Shown here: one piece after another, positions 42,666-51,607 of the stretch
How positions within the stretch are numbered: position 1 is the first letter of the stretch
How the letters are laid out: each line of letters opens with the position of its first letter
Assembly (NCBI GenBank): GCA_964587155.1
Contig: CAZPKF010000006.1
Location: 62,001-126,000, forward strand
Origin: Hallerella sp964587155
GTDB taxonomy: Bacteria > Fibrobacterota > Fibrobacteria > Fibrobacterales > Fibrobacteraceae
Length of the DNA: 64,000 nt
Direction of reading: 5' to 3'
Notes under the pieces: model-generated
What the model was told of the DNA's origin: nothing
Databases searched by the model: none
The model's input: the letters and a program-made list of their open reading frames with translations, nothing else
Position numbers and translations under genes: made by a program

Positions 42666-44192
42666 ATGAAACGATTTTTCTTTGGCCTGGCGTTCGCCGT
42701 CTTTGTGGCGCAGTCATTTGCCGCGCCGGATCCCAATTTCCACGTTTACATTGCATTCGGTCAATCGAATATGGAAGGGCAAGCCGACGTTATCGAAGAG
42801 AACAAGGTCAAAAACGATCGATTCAAAATACTCGCTTCGGTCACATGCCCCAACATGGGGAGGACTCTTGGCGAATGGGCCGTGGCTGTCCCGCCCCTTT
42901 TCCACTGCTATACAGGACTTTCCTTGGCGGATTATTTTGGAAAGACCATGGCAGAGAACCTGCCGGGCATCACCATCGGAGTCATTCCGGTCGCGGTAGC
43001 CGGTTCCAGTATCAAACTATTTGACAAAGATCAATATGCCTCCTATTTGCCCACTCAAGAGCAGTGGCTTCAGAATAAAGCAGCCGATTACGGAGGAAAT
43101 CCTTATGGGCGCATTATCGATTTGGCGAAAGAAGCTCAAAAAGTCGGCGTCATCAAAGGCATTTTGATGCACCAAGGCGAAACAGACGCTTACAACGACT
43201 CCTGGGGAACGACTGTTAAAAAAGTCTATACGGACATGCTCTCGGACTTGGATCTTTCCGCCGACAGCGTTCCGCTCCTCGTTGGGCAAGTTTTGCAAAA
43301 CGGCCAATGCGCAAGCGCCAACAACCAGATAAATGCCTTGCCAAATAAAATTTCCACCGCACACGTCGTCAGCTCCCAAGGATGTACCGGCGGCGATGAC
43401 AATTTGCATTTCAACAACGACGGCTACCAACTTTTGGGGAAGCACTATGCGCAAAAAATGCTTTCTCTGCTCCCGAAAAGTTCCCAGCAATCCTCCAGTT
43501 CCACGACAAGTTCCAGTTCTTCGGCAAGTTCAAACCTTTCTTCTGCCTCCACCTCCCCTTATCAGGGACGCATCAACCTGCCGGGAAAACTCGAAGCGGA
43601 AAATTATGACTTGGGCGGACAGGATGTCGCTTACAACGATATCAACTCCGATGATGCCCCCAAAAACCTTTATCGTTCCGACAATGCGGGGGTCGATTCT
43701 TCTGCGGGCGCTTATTTTTACGGCTGGACGCAAAACGGAGAATGGGTCAAATACTCCATTTTTGCAAACGCTTCCGGAGAATACGATTTCAAGGCGCGCG
43801 TTGCTTCGGGCGTGGACAATTCCGGATTCTCTCTCCTGCTTGACGGCGCTGAAGTGGCGAATGTAAACGTTCCCAACACCGGCGATTTCAACACGTTTAC
43901 CGAAATTCAAGGAAAAACAGCCGCCATTTCCAAAGGCGAGCATATTTTGACCTTGTCCGTCAACTCTCCTTATTTCAACGTCGACTGGATTGAATTTTCC
44001 ATCGAAGGCACAGAAAGTCTCCCTCAACGGATCCATCTGGGACTTTCGCGCGTAGCGTCTTTCACCGTTTACAGTATCAATGGGCAAAAGGTCACAACAT
44101 TCCAGTCAGATGCGCTCAAATGGAAAGAAACGTGGAATGCCATTCGAAAAAATTATCCCAAAGGAAATTATTACATCCAGCCAACCCGTTAA
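42666..44192 (+). CDS. CE6-like acetylxylan esterase with CBM6-like domain
   Basis: A secreted 508-residue esterase for deacetylating plant xylan. A signal peptide (1-20) precedes an SGNH domain with S34 in FGQSNMEGQA, GVIPVAVAGSSIK, LMHQGETDA and the catalytic H248 in DDNLHFNNDGY. A polyserine linker (about 272-297) leads to a CBM6-type carbohydrate-binding module (about 302-445, KLEAENYDLGG, GEWVKYSIFANASG, NVDWIEFSI). The last 50 residues (ASFTVYSINGQKV, GNYYIQ) resemble a type IX secretion sorting tail, an inference. This architecture is well known in Fibrobacter. An AAGGAG ribosome-binding site lies before the ATG, and a terminator follows. Confidence 0.92.
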   Translation: MKRFFFGLAFAVFVAQSFAAPDPNFHVYIAFGQSNMEGQADVIEENKVKNDRFKILASVTCPNMGRTLGEWAVAVPPLFHCYTGLSLADYFGKTMAENLPGITIGVIPVAVAGSSIKLFDKDQYASYLPTQEQWLQNKAADYGGNPYGRIIDLAKEAQKVGVIKGILMHQGETDAYNDSWGTTVKKVYTDMLSDLDLSADSVPLLVGQVLQNGQCASANNQINALPNKISTAHVVSSQGCTGGDDNLHFNNDGYQLLGKHYAQKMLSLLPKSSQQSSSSTTSSSSSASSNLSSASTSPYQGRINLPGKLEAENYDLGGQDVAYNDINSDDAPKNLYRSDNAGVDSSAGAYFYGWTQNGEWVKYSIFANASGEYDFKARVASGVDNSGFSLLLDGAEVANVNVPNTGDFNTFTEIQGKTAAISKGEHILTLSVNSPYFNVDWIEFSIEGTESLPQRIHLGLSRVASFTVYSINGQKVTTFQSDALKWKETWNAIRKNYPKGNYYIQPTR

Positions 44193-44217
44193 ATTTTTCA
44201 TCCCAAACCACCCAACG

Positions 44218-44253
44218 AAAGACTCTCGCGGTAAACCGCGGGAGTCTTTTTCT
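44218..44253 (+). terminator. Terminator after the CE6 esterase gene
   Basis: AAAGACTC and GCGGT arms pair with ACCGC and GAGTCTTT, followed by a T-run. Confidence 0.9.
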
Positions 44254-44281
44254 ATTTTCAAAAGCCAAAACGAGGTTTTCC

Positions 44282-44770
44282 ATGCCAGTCCAAATTCGAA
44301 AATACAGTTCCAAAGACCTTCCAGATATGCGACTCATTTGGAACGAAGTCGTAGAAGAAGCAAACGCCTTTCCGCAAGACACCGGATTTTCGTCGGATAG
44401 CGAAGCCGATGCATTTTTCGCCGCACAAACATACACAGCCGTCGCCGAATGCGATGGGAAAATTTCGGGGCTTTACATTCTCCACCCGAACAACATCGGA
44501 CGGTGCGCCTCCATTGCGAACGCGAGCTTCGCCGTTCTCCCCGGATTCCGCGGAATGGGCGTTGGGAAAAGCCTCGTGGAAGATTGCCTGCGAAAAGGGA
44601 AAGAATTCGGTTTTCACGTTTTGCAATTCAATGCAGTCGTCGCGTCAAACCGGGGAGCCATCCACCTTTACGAAAAACTCGGATTTGAAAGACTGGGCCG
44701 GATTCCCGCCTGCTTTCAAAAGAAAGACGGCTCTTACGAAGACCTTCTGTTGTTTTTTCACCGTTTGTAA
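44282..44770 (+). CDS. GNAT-family N-acetyltransferase
   Basis: A 162-residue acetyl-CoA-dependent acetyltransferase. The acetyl-CoA loop is VLPGFRGMGVGKSLVEDCL (R/Q-x-x-G-x-G/A), with ISGLYILHPNNIG before it and QFNAVVASNRGAIHLYEKLGF after it. Length and order are typical of GNAT proteins. The frame is open far upstream through the terminator; the ATG of MPVQIRKYSS was chosen for its CGAGG site six bases before. The substrate is unknown. It stands alone between the esterase and the convergent sugar porter. Confidence 0.88.
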   Translation: MPVQIRKYSSKDLPDMRLIWNEVVEEANAFPQDTGFSSDSEADAFFAAQTYTAVAECDGKISGLYILHPNNIGRCASIANASFAVLPGFRGMGVGKSLVEDCLRKGKEFGFHVLQFNAVVASNRGAIHLYEKLGFERLGRIPACFQKKDGSYEDLLLFFHRL

Positions 44771-44857
44771 TTCCCTATTCAACGCAAAAGACCACGGGAA
44801 AAAACCATGGCCTTTTCACATAACGGTTCGCGGAAAATTCTTCGAACCGTTTCCAAA

Positions 44858-46294
44858 TCACATTTCTTCGAGCTGCTTCCCGTTCGTTTCTTGAATGAAT
44901 TTCACCACGAACAAAATGCTGACCGCCGCAAAGAAGGTGTAAATCAAATAAGTCGCCCCCGCTCCGATTCCGTTTTGCCCAGTAAGTACGGGGAATGTCC
45001 ACGTGACAATGAAATTGGCAAACCATTGCGCCAAGCCGCAAATCGAAAGGGCGACTGCACGGATTCGGTTGTTGAACATTTCGCCCAGCATCACCCACAT
45101 GACTGGTCCCCATGTCACGGCAAAGAACGCCACATAGAGATTCGCCGCAATCAACGCGAAAACAGCTCCACCGCCAAGCGAACCATCTGCGCCAGCATTC
45201 AAGAAGCAAACGGAGAGAACGCCCAAAGTCAACGTCATGCCGATGCTGCCAATCAGCAGCAAAGGCTTTCTGCCGATTTTATCAATCAGAAGAATAGCGA
45301 CAACAGTCATAATCAAATTGATGCTGCTGTTGATGAGACTCGAGAAAAACGCATCATTCGCTTCGAACCCGACGCTGCTCCACAACTTTGTCCCATAATA
45401 AAAGATGACATTGATTCCCACGAACTGCTGCAAAACGGCAAGTCCCAAGCCCGCCCAAAATACCGGAGCAATCCGTTTTTTCCCATTCGACAACGTTTCC
45501 AACAAATCCGAAAGACTTGATTTCTTTTCGCTGTGGAACGATTTTTGAATTTTCGCCAAATCTTCATCCAAATTTTCCGAACTGATTTTAGAAAGGACCG
45601 TTTTCGCTTCTTCGAGTTTTCCGCGGGAAACCAGATAACGCGGAGACTCCGGGAGTCGAAGTGCGGCAACACCATAAAGAAGAGCCGGGATGATTTCCAC
45701 CCAGAACATCAGCTGCCACGTATAAAAATGCCAACCGTCAGAATTTGCGGGATCTCCGAATACAATTGCGCTCGCGGATCCCCAATGCCGGACAATCAAA
45801 TAATTTGACAGCAGCGCAACAAAAATTCCGACGACAATCGCCAACTGCTGCATGGAACCCAAGCGGCCCCGCAAATGCGACGGAGCGGATTCCGCAATGT
45901 AAATCGGTGCGATAATGCTAGCCATTCCAACGCCCACACCGCCGATAACACGCCAAACGATAAAATCATAAATGCCAAAGGGCACACCAGATCCAATCGC
46001 ACTCACCAAGAAAAGGAGTGCCGCCGCCAACATGCAGCGCACGCGTCCAAACGCATCCGCCAAACGCCCCGCAAAATAAGCCCCCGCAGCGGCACCAATC
46101 AACGAAAGCGCCACAGCCAAACCCAGCTTGTAATCGGTCGCCGCATCTGCCGGATCAAGCCCAAAGGCCTCAGGCAAGGCTATATTCGCCCCGTTGATGA
46201 CCGAAGAATCGAATCCAAAAAGAAAGCCGCCAAGTGCCGCCGAAAGCGTAATCAAGACGACATGACTCAGAGAAATTTGACGTTCGTGTGCCAT
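44858..46294 (-). CDS. Sugar porter (MFS, XylE/GalP type)
   Basis: A 478-residue proton-linked sugar transporter with 12 helices. Family motifs are FLFGFDSSVINGA, GRLADAFGRVR, PIYIAESAPSHLRGRLG, PESPRYLVSRGK, QQFVGINVIFYYG and DKIGRKPLLLIG. The QQ-x-x-GIN-x-x-x-YY region is the classic hexose/xylose-binding segment, so glucose or xylose uptake is likely. It lies downstream of argG but behind a terminator, so it is probably transcribed on its own. Confidence 0.92.
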   Translation of the reverse strand: MAHERQISLSHVVLITLSAALGGFLFGFDSSVINGANIALPEAFGLDPADAATDYKLGLAVALSLIGAAAGAYFAGRLADAFGRVRCMLAAALLFLVSAIGSGVPFGIYDFIVWRVIGGVGVGMASIIAPIYIAESAPSHLRGRLGSMQQLAIVVGIFVALLSNYLIVRHWGSASAIVFGDPANSDGWHFYTWQLMFWVEIIPALLYGVAALRLPESPRYLVSRGKLEEAKTVLSKISSENLDEDLAKIQKSFHSEKKSSLSDLLETLSNGKKRIAPVFWAGLGLAVLQQFVGINVIFYYGTKLWSSVGFEANDAFFSSLINSSINLIMTVVAILLIDKIGRKPLLLIGSIGMTLTLGVLSVCFLNAGADGSLGGGAVFALIAANLYVAFFAVTWGPVMWVMLGEMFNNRIRAVALSICGLAQWFANFIVTWTFPVLTGQNGIGAGATYLIYTFFAAVSILFVVKFIQETNGKQLEEM

Positions 46295-46361
46295 AAAAAC
46301 TCCTTGAACAATACCACTAAAATACAGCTATTTTTTCAAATGGAGTAGTTTTATTCCAAAC

Positions 46362-46398
46362 AAAAAATTCCCCCGTCAAATCTATGACGAGGGAAGTT
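46362..46398 (-). terminator. Terminator after argG
   Basis: Minus-strand hairpin with arms TTCCCTCGTCA and TGACGGGGGAA followed by a T-run, between argG and the sugar porter. Confidence 0.85.
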
Positions 46399-46418
46399 TT
46401 TCTAAGACCGATGAACGA

Positions 46419-47693
46419 TTATTTTTTCTTCACATTCGTCTTTCCGAAGTCCACATTGCTCTTCTTGCCAAGCAACAAGGCGCGTGTCTTCAGCGGAAGA
46501 CCGAAGCAGCGGATGAATCCCGATGCGTCTTTCTGGTCATACATTTCGACGTTGGAGAATCCACCCAATTCCATATCATACAAGCTGTAGGGACTTTGCA
46601 TTCCGGCAGGAATCACATTGCCCTTGTAGAGCTTGAGACGGACATCGCCCGTGACCACTTTTTGCGTTTCTGCAATGAAGGCGTCCATCGCCTGGCGGAG
46701 CGGCGTAAACCATTGTCCGTTATAAACAAGGTTCGCATAGGTCATGGCCATTTTCTGCTTTTCGAACATAGTTTCCTTGTCGAGGACCAACTGTTCCAAG
46801 CATTCGTGCGCCTTGTAAAGGAGCGTACCACCCGGAGTTTCGTAAACGCCACGGCTCTTGAGGCCGACAAGGCGGTTTTCGACAATGTCGATAAGGCCGC
46901 AAGCATGCTTTCCGGCAATGGCATTCAACTTTTCGAGAAGTTCGACAGCACCCATTTTTTTGCCATCGAGGGCGACAGGCGTTCCCTTGTCGAAAGAAAT
47001 GGTCACATAGCCCGGCGTATTCGGCGCTTTTTCATAAGTATTCGTATGCTTGAGCATGTCATACTTGTGTTCCTTGTCCGGTTCTTCCAAAATGCCGCCT
47101 TCGTGAGAAAGGTGCCAAAGGTTTCCGTCTTCGGAATAAATCTTCGTTTTCGAAATGCCCGTATGCGGAATCTTGTGCGCATCGAGATAGTCGATCATGC
47201 TTTCGCGGTCGTTGAATTCCCACTTCGGATCTTTCCACGGAGCGATGACTTCGAGCGAGGGATCCAGTGCGGCATAAGTCAATTCAAAACGGACCTGGTC
47301 GTTTCCCTTACCCGTTGCACCGTGAGCCACAGCGTAAGCGCCTTCCATCTGGGCAATTTTCACTTGATACTTGGCGATGAGCGGACGGGCGAAAGACGTT
47401 CCCAAAAGATACGTGCCTTCGTATTTGGCACCGGCGCGAACTGTCGGCCAAACGTAATCTTCCAAAAATTCCTTCTTGAGGTCCAGAACATAACACTTGG
47501 ACGCTCCGGTAGTGAGAGCTTTCTTTTCCAAAGCAGCTTCGCTAGGAAAATCGTTCTGACCCAAATCCGCGGCGAAAGCGATCACCTCGCAATCGTAATT
47601 TTCCTTGAGCCACGGGATGATGACGGAAGTATCAAGTCCACCGCTATAGGCGAGGACCACTTTTTTCTTGGAATTTTTAGCAATTTTTGCCAT
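46419..47693 (-). CDS. argG: Argininosuccinate synthase
   Basis: Joins citrulline and aspartate with ATP in arginine synthesis. It has 424 residues. The ATP-binding P-loop-like motif is LAYSGGLDTSVIIPWL; other family blocks are AYAVAHGATGKGNDQVRFE, EDGNLWHLSHEGGILEEP and VENRLVGLKSRGVYETPGG. MAKIAKNSKK was chosen as start for its AAAGGA site; the frame is open 64 codons further. A C-terminal extension (LLLGKKSNVDFGKTNVKKK) is slightly longer than usual. A TATATTTT element lies about 28 bases before the ATG. It is divergent from the MCE protein gene. Confidence 0.96.
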   Translation of the reverse strand: MAKIAKNSKKKVVLAYSGGLDTSVIIPWLKENYDCEVIAFAADLGQNDFPSEAALEKKALTTGASKCYVLDLKKEFLEDYVWPTVRAGAKYEGTYLLGTSFARPLIAKYQVKIAQMEGAYAVAHGATGKGNDQVRFELTYAALDPSLEVIAPWKDPKWEFNDRESMIDYLDAHKIPHTGISKTKIYSEDGNLWHLSHEGGILEEPDKEHKYDMLKHTNTYEKAPNTPGYVTISFDKGTPVALDGKKMGAVELLEKLNAIAGKHACGLIDIVENRLVGLKSRGVYETPGGTLLYKAHECLEQLVLDKETMFEKQKMAMTYANLVYNGQWFTPLRQAMDAFIAETQKVVTGDVRLKLYKGNVIPAGMQSPYSLYDMELGGFSNVEMYDQKDASGFIRCFGLPLKTRALLLGKKSNVDFGKTNVKKK

Positions 47694-47720
47694 ATTGAAA
47701 TCCTTTGATTGTTGGCCTCT

Positions 47721-47728
47721 AAAATATA
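47721..47728 (-). promoter_or_regulatory. TATATTTT -10-like element before argG
   Basis: TATATTTT on the minus strand, 27 bases before the ATG, followed by an AAAGGA site. Confidence 0.45.
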
Positions 47729-47752
47729 AAACAATTTGATTCGGGAAAGTTT

Positions 47753-47760
47753 TAAATTTA
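47753..47760 (+). promoter_or_regulatory. TAAATTTA -10-like element before the MCE gene
   Basis: TAAATTTA ends 10 bases before the ATG of the MCE gene; the leader is at most a few bases. Confidence 0.4.
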
Positions 47761-47770
47761 TATTCTCCCC

Positions 47771-48763
47771 ATGAAAATTTCCGATAAGGCTTTAGGATAC
47801 ATCTCGTTCGCCGTCTTAATTTTGATAATCGCCGGCGTTGCCTTCGGTATGTACCAAGCGCATCGTGAAGCTTCGACTCAAGCAATCATCGACTTTGATG
47901 AATTGGGCGCACTTTCACCCGAAGACCCACTGACCGAAAACGGTTACAAAATCGGACACGTCGGTTCCGTGAAATGGCTCGGCGACAGGTCGCGCGTATC
48001 CGTCATTTTTGACGAGCCCATCATCTTGCGCGAAGGCACCCGTTTCCGCAACGCGGCGTTCGCCATCATGGGCGGGCGGCGCATCGAAATTATCCGGTCG
48101 AAAACCGGCGACATTTTACCAGAAGACCACGTTTTTAAAGGTGAATTTGTTCCCGGCATCACCGAATCGCTACGCCACATTGCCGCCATCCGGGATCAAG
48201 TGATGCTCATGCGAGATGCCATTCTGCTCATTCTTTCTGGTTCCGATTCCACCTCCGGTGTCGTTTCCAAATACAATGAAGCCATGGAAACCGTAGAATC
48301 CCTGCTTGCGAACCTGGATAAAGCAGCCCAAATAGCCGACGGCAAAGTTCAAAGTATTTTGCACCAAGCGGATTCCGCATCCGAAAACATCGCCCGGGTC
48401 GCAGACCTCGCCGACTCCACCCTCCGCACGGTGACGGCCAACGCGAACAAATCCATATCCGGCACACAAGAATCCCTGAAAAAACTTTCCCTCGGAATTG
48501 AAAAAATCGATGCGCTTGTTCAAGCGGTAGAGACCGATTCTTTGGCAAAGAGCCTTTTGGAAACTCAAGATCTTGTCGGAAAAATTGACACGCTGGCCTT
48601 GCGGACATCCCAATTGATCCAAGCTATCAATACCAAAGGAATCGCCTTGTATGATGACGAAGGAAACAAAGTTGAACTCATCCAATGGAAAAATCTGAAC
48701 ATCATCGGCAAGACCGCCCGCGAAAAAGCGAAAGAAAAGCAGAAAGCCACAAACGCCCACTAA
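47771..48763 (+). CDS. MCE/MlaD-domain lipid-transport protein
   Basis: A 330-residue protein with one N-terminal membrane anchor (about 8-28, ISFAVLILIIAGVAFGMY) and an MCE domain at about 36-125 (LTENGYKIGHVGSVKWLG, FRNAAFAIMGGRRIEI). The rest is helical with a long coiled region (about 140-265), as in MlaD/PqiB-type periplasmic lipid shuttles. Mla partners (MlaE, MlaF) are not adjacent. The start has no strong ribosome-binding site. It is followed by a composite dispersed-repeat region. Confidence 0.86.
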   Translation: MKISDKALGYISFAVLILIIAGVAFGMYQAHREASTQAIIDFDELGALSPEDPLTENGYKIGHVGSVKWLGDRSRVSVIFDEPIILREGTRFRNAAFAIMGGRRIEIIRSKTGDILPEDHVFKGEFVPGITESLRHIAAIRDQVMLMRDAILLILSGSDSTSGVVSKYNEAMETVESLLANLDKAAQIADGKVQSILHQADSASENIARVADLADSTLRTVTANANKSISGTQESLKKLSLGIEKIDALVQAVETDSLAKSLLETQDLVGKIDTLALRTSQLIQAINTKGIALYDDEGNKVELIQWKNLNIIGKTAREKAKEKQKATNAH

Positions 48764-48946
48764 TTTTCGCGAGGAAGTTCCCCATTTCCCGTAGAAATCC
48801 GAAGAAAAGCCTTCTTTAAGTGCTTGGGGATTTACCGCCGCACGATTATTACTTTGGAATGGAACTTCGCCGTTTCGCCAAAGACCTTTTCTGTCGCCAG
48901 TTATCAGTCCTAATTCCGAATAAAAAAGCATCCATTTCAAAACGGA

Positions 48947-48985
48947 CAGTCCAAATTTCACCAAAAAGGCTCGCCGTCCGCGCCA
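48947..48985 (+). repeat. Dispersed intergenic repeat, copy F0 (5' part only)
   Basis: CAGTCCAAATTTCACC, AAAAAGGCTCGCCGTCC: almost the same opening as copy B, then it diverges before the core. It lies 36 bases upstream of copy F. Confidence 0.75.
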
Positions 48986-49020
48986 GAACAAGCGCAGCCG
49001 TAAGCGACTTCGAATAAAAT

Positions 49021-49170
49021 TCCATTTCACAAAAACAGATTAGCCTCCGCCGTCCAAATCGTGCAAAATTCACCTCACCCGCAGAAAAGGATTTTTGTGC
49101 GAAACCCCACCAAGGAGAGTTTTCCGTTCGCAGCTCTCATTCCTAATTTCTAATTCCTCATTCTTAATTA
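49021..49170 (+). repeat. Dispersed intergenic repeat, copy F
   Basis: TTTCACAAAAACAG, CGCCGTCCAAATCGTGCAAAA, CCCGCAGAAAAGGATTTTTG, TGCGAAACCCCACCAAGGAG, GTTTTCCG, CTCTCATTCCTAATTTC and a further TAATTCC-type tail. With C, D and H it is one of the best copies. Confidence 0.9.
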
Positions 49171-49258
49171 TGCATTCCAAAGCCCCTCCCATTAAAATTT
49201 TTCTACTTTTTGCGCCAAATAAATGAGTACCTGAAGTACCCAAAACAGGAAATCCAAA

Positions 49259-51118
49259 ATGGATCAAAATAAAATCAGAAACATTGCGATTATCGCGCAC
49301 GTTGACCACGGTAAAACAACCCTTGTCGATCAAATTCTCAAACAATGTGGAACCTTCCACGAAGGCGAAGAAGTCAATGAACGCGTCATGGACTCTGGAG
49401 CCATTGAACGGGAACGCGGAATCACGATTCTCTCGAAAAATGCAAGCGTCAATTACAAAGGCTACCACATCAACATCGTCGATACTCCGGGGCACGCAGA
49501 CTTTGGCGGACAGGTGGAACGCGTCCTTGGGACAGTCGATGGCGTATTGCTCGTCGTTGACGCTTTCGAAGGCCCCATGGCGCAAACTCGTTTTGTCACC
49601 CAAAAAGCTCTCCAGCTCGGACTTACTCCCATCGTCGTCATCAACAAAATTGACCGCGACGGATGCAATCCGCACAACGCCCTCGACAAGGTTTTCGACC
49701 TTTTCTGCGAACTTGACGCAAACGAAGACCAGCTTGATTTCTCCTGCGTTTACGCCAGCGGCCGCAAGGGCATTTGCCGCAAAGAAATTGACGATCCGGA
49801 TGGCGATCTCCGCATTTTGATGGATCTGGTCATCGAAAAAATTCCCGCCCCGAAAGGCGATCCGAAAGCCGCTCCGCTGTTGCAGATTAGCACATTGGAG
49901 TACTCGAGCTTTTTAGGCCGAATGGCCGTGGGACGCGTCCAACAGGGAACGTTCAAAACCGGCATGACCGTAGCCCAAAGCTTCATGACCGACGACGAAA
50001 ACGCGGCGCCGAAGGTGAAGAACATCCGCATCCAAAAAATCCTCCATTACGACGGCATCCAGTCTCTTCCGATAGAAGAAGCCGGTCCGGGAGAAATCAT
50101 CCAAATTGCCGGACTTGAAATGTTCGACATTGGCGACACCCTTTCCGCTGTCGATAATCCGCAGCATTTGCCGCGCATCCACATTGACCCGCCAACGATT
50201 TCCATGCTTTTCACGGTGAACACGTCTCCGCTCGCCGGCAAAGGCGGTGGAAAATTCCTCACGGGAAACAATTTGGCAGAACGTCTAGAACGCGCACACA
50301 TGGCCGACCCCGCCCTCCTCGTAGAAAAAGCGGAAGGCGCTTCCACGTTCAAAGTTTCCGGACGCGGCATTCTCCATCTGACCATCCTCATCGAAAGTAT
50401 GAGGCGCGAACTTTACGAATTCACCATCGGATCTCCGCAGGTAATTTTCCAAAAAGACGAAAACGGAAAACTCCTCGAGCCGATGGAAACGTTCAAAGTG
50501 GAAGTTCCCTCGGAATACAGCGGTCCCATCATCGAAGAACTCGGCCGCCGCAAAGGCGAAATGGTCGATATGCAGACCGATGAAAACAACCGGGTGAGCC
50601 TAGAATACAAAATTCCCAGCCGCGGACTTTTGGGAGTTCGTTCCAAACTGTTGTCCCTTTCCAAGGGATATGCGATTTCCCAATCCCTGTTCCTCGGATT
50701 CGAATCTTACAAAGGCGACATTCCCGCCCGCACAAACGGCGTGCTCATTGCCAAAGAACCGGGGCAAGCAGCTAGCTACGCATTGGCCAAACTTGAAGAC
50801 CGCGGTGCGCTCTTCATTCCGCCGGCGACAGAAGTCTACCCCGGCATGATTATCGGCGAACACAACCGCACCACGGACATCATCGTAAACGCCACCAAGG
50901 GAAAGCATCTGACCAACATGCGCTCCAAGGCTTCGGACGACAACATCCAGCTCACGCCTTACCGCCGCATGACCCTTGAAGAATGCGTCACGTTCATCAA
51001 CGACGATGAATGCGTTGAAGTCACACCGCAAACCTTGCGCCTGCGGAAAATCACCTTGGATCCGCACAAACGGAAACAAGAGTCGAAGTCCCCCGCCGAA
51101 GAAGACGACGACGAATAA
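49259..51118 (+). CDS. typA: Ribosome-associated GTPase TypA/BipA
   Basis: A 619-residue translational GTPase involved in 50S assembly and stress adaptation. The G domain has AHVDHGKTTLVDQILKQ (G1), ERERGITI (G2), DTPGHADFGGQVE (G3) and NKIDRDG (G4). EF-G-like domains II, III and V follow, then the BipA-specific C-terminal domain (about 500-600, KLEDRGALFIPPATEVYPGM). A C-terminal acidic tail (EEDDDE) is added. Monocistronic, with a strong terminator. Confidence 0.96.
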   Translation: MDQNKIRNIAIIAHVDHGKTTLVDQILKQCGTFHEGEEVNERVMDSGAIERERGITILSKNASVNYKGYHINIVDTPGHADFGGQVERVLGTVDGVLLVVDAFEGPMAQTRFVTQKALQLGLTPIVVINKIDRDGCNPHNALDKVFDLFCELDANEDQLDFSCVYASGRKGICRKEIDDPDGDLRILMDLVIEKIPAPKGDPKAAPLLQISTLEYSSFLGRMAVGRVQQGTFKTGMTVAQSFMTDDENAAPKVKNIRIQKILHYDGIQSLPIEEAGPGEIIQIAGLEMFDIGDTLSAVDNPQHLPRIHIDPPTISMLFTVNTSPLAGKGGGKFLTGNNLAERLERAHMADPALLVEKAEGASTFKVSGRGILHLTILIESMRRELYEFTIGSPQVIFQKDENGKLLEPMETFKVEVPSEYSGPIIEELGRRKGEMVDMQTDENNRVSLEYKIPSRGLLGVRSKLLSLSKGYAISQSLFLGFESYKGDIPARTNGVLIAKEPGQAASYALAKLEDRGALFIPPATEVYPGMIIGEHNRTTDIIVNATKGKHLTNMRSKASDDNIQLTPYRRMTLEECVTFINDDECVEVTPQTLRLRKITLDPHKRKQESKSPAEEDDDE

Positions 51119-51123
51119 AATTC

Positions 51124-51153
51124 AAGAAGTCCCGCAGCTGCGGGACTTCTTTT
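51124..51153 (+). terminator. Terminator after typA
   Basis: AAGAAGTCCCGCA / TGCGGGACTTCTT hairpin followed by TTTT, right after the stop codon. Confidence 0.92.
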
Positions 51154-51490
51154 ATGTTCAACCGTTTTTTCGTGCATAGCATTTTTTGAAAGCACTAGGC
51201 GTTCACCCACTTCATTTTTTATTCCGTTGGTGGGTCTCGAACGCAGATTTTTTTTTGCAGATAATTCAACACCTGCAACCTTCTTTTCTGAACAAATTAA
51301 ATCGTTATTCTTGACGTGCGGAACACTATTGAGTTCAGCAATAACTTGTGTACTATGATTAGGTTTTCAAAAACAAGACGAACTTCGTTTTCATCGTCTA
51401 CTTTCAAAAGTTCGATCAAAGAGAGTTTTCTGTTTCTCATTTTCAGTTCAAATTCCGCATTCCGAATTTTTCAAAAGAACAGTCCCCTCT

Positions 51491-51604
51491 ATACAAAAAC
51501 GGCATTGTCTCTGCCGTCAACACCGTGCAATTTTTTTCAATTGCAGAAAAGCGTTCCGTTTGAACCCCCACCAAGGAAAGCGCTCATTCCTAATTTTTCA
51601 TTTG
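51491..51604 (+). repeat. Dispersed intergenic repeat, copy G
   Basis: ATACAAAAACGGC, loop, TGCCGTCAACACCGTGCAA, TTGCAGAAAAGCGTTCC, CCCCCACCAAGGAAAGCG, CTCATTCCTAATTTTTC. It ends four bases before the stop codon of the gene at 51608. Confidence 0.85.
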
Positions 51605-51607
51605 ATG

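Larger units (their letters stand above)
48764..49258. other. 495-base intergenic region before typA with nested repeats
   Basis: Contains a partial repeat copy (48947-48985) followed by a full copy (49021-49170). The remainder to typA carries an AAACAGGAAAT stretch but no strong ribosome-binding site. No gene is visible. Confidence 0.7.
51119..51607. other. 489-base convergent intergenic region after typA
   Basis: Holds the typA terminator, a very degenerate repeat relic (about 51364-51472, recognisable only by AGAGAGTTTTC and ATTCCG-type tail) and copy G of the dispersed repeat. No gene is seen. Confidence 0.65.

Noticed and set aside
51364..51472. Possible repeat relic after typA
   Set aside because: Only AGAGAGTTTTC and scattered tail-like pieces match; too weak to list as a copy.
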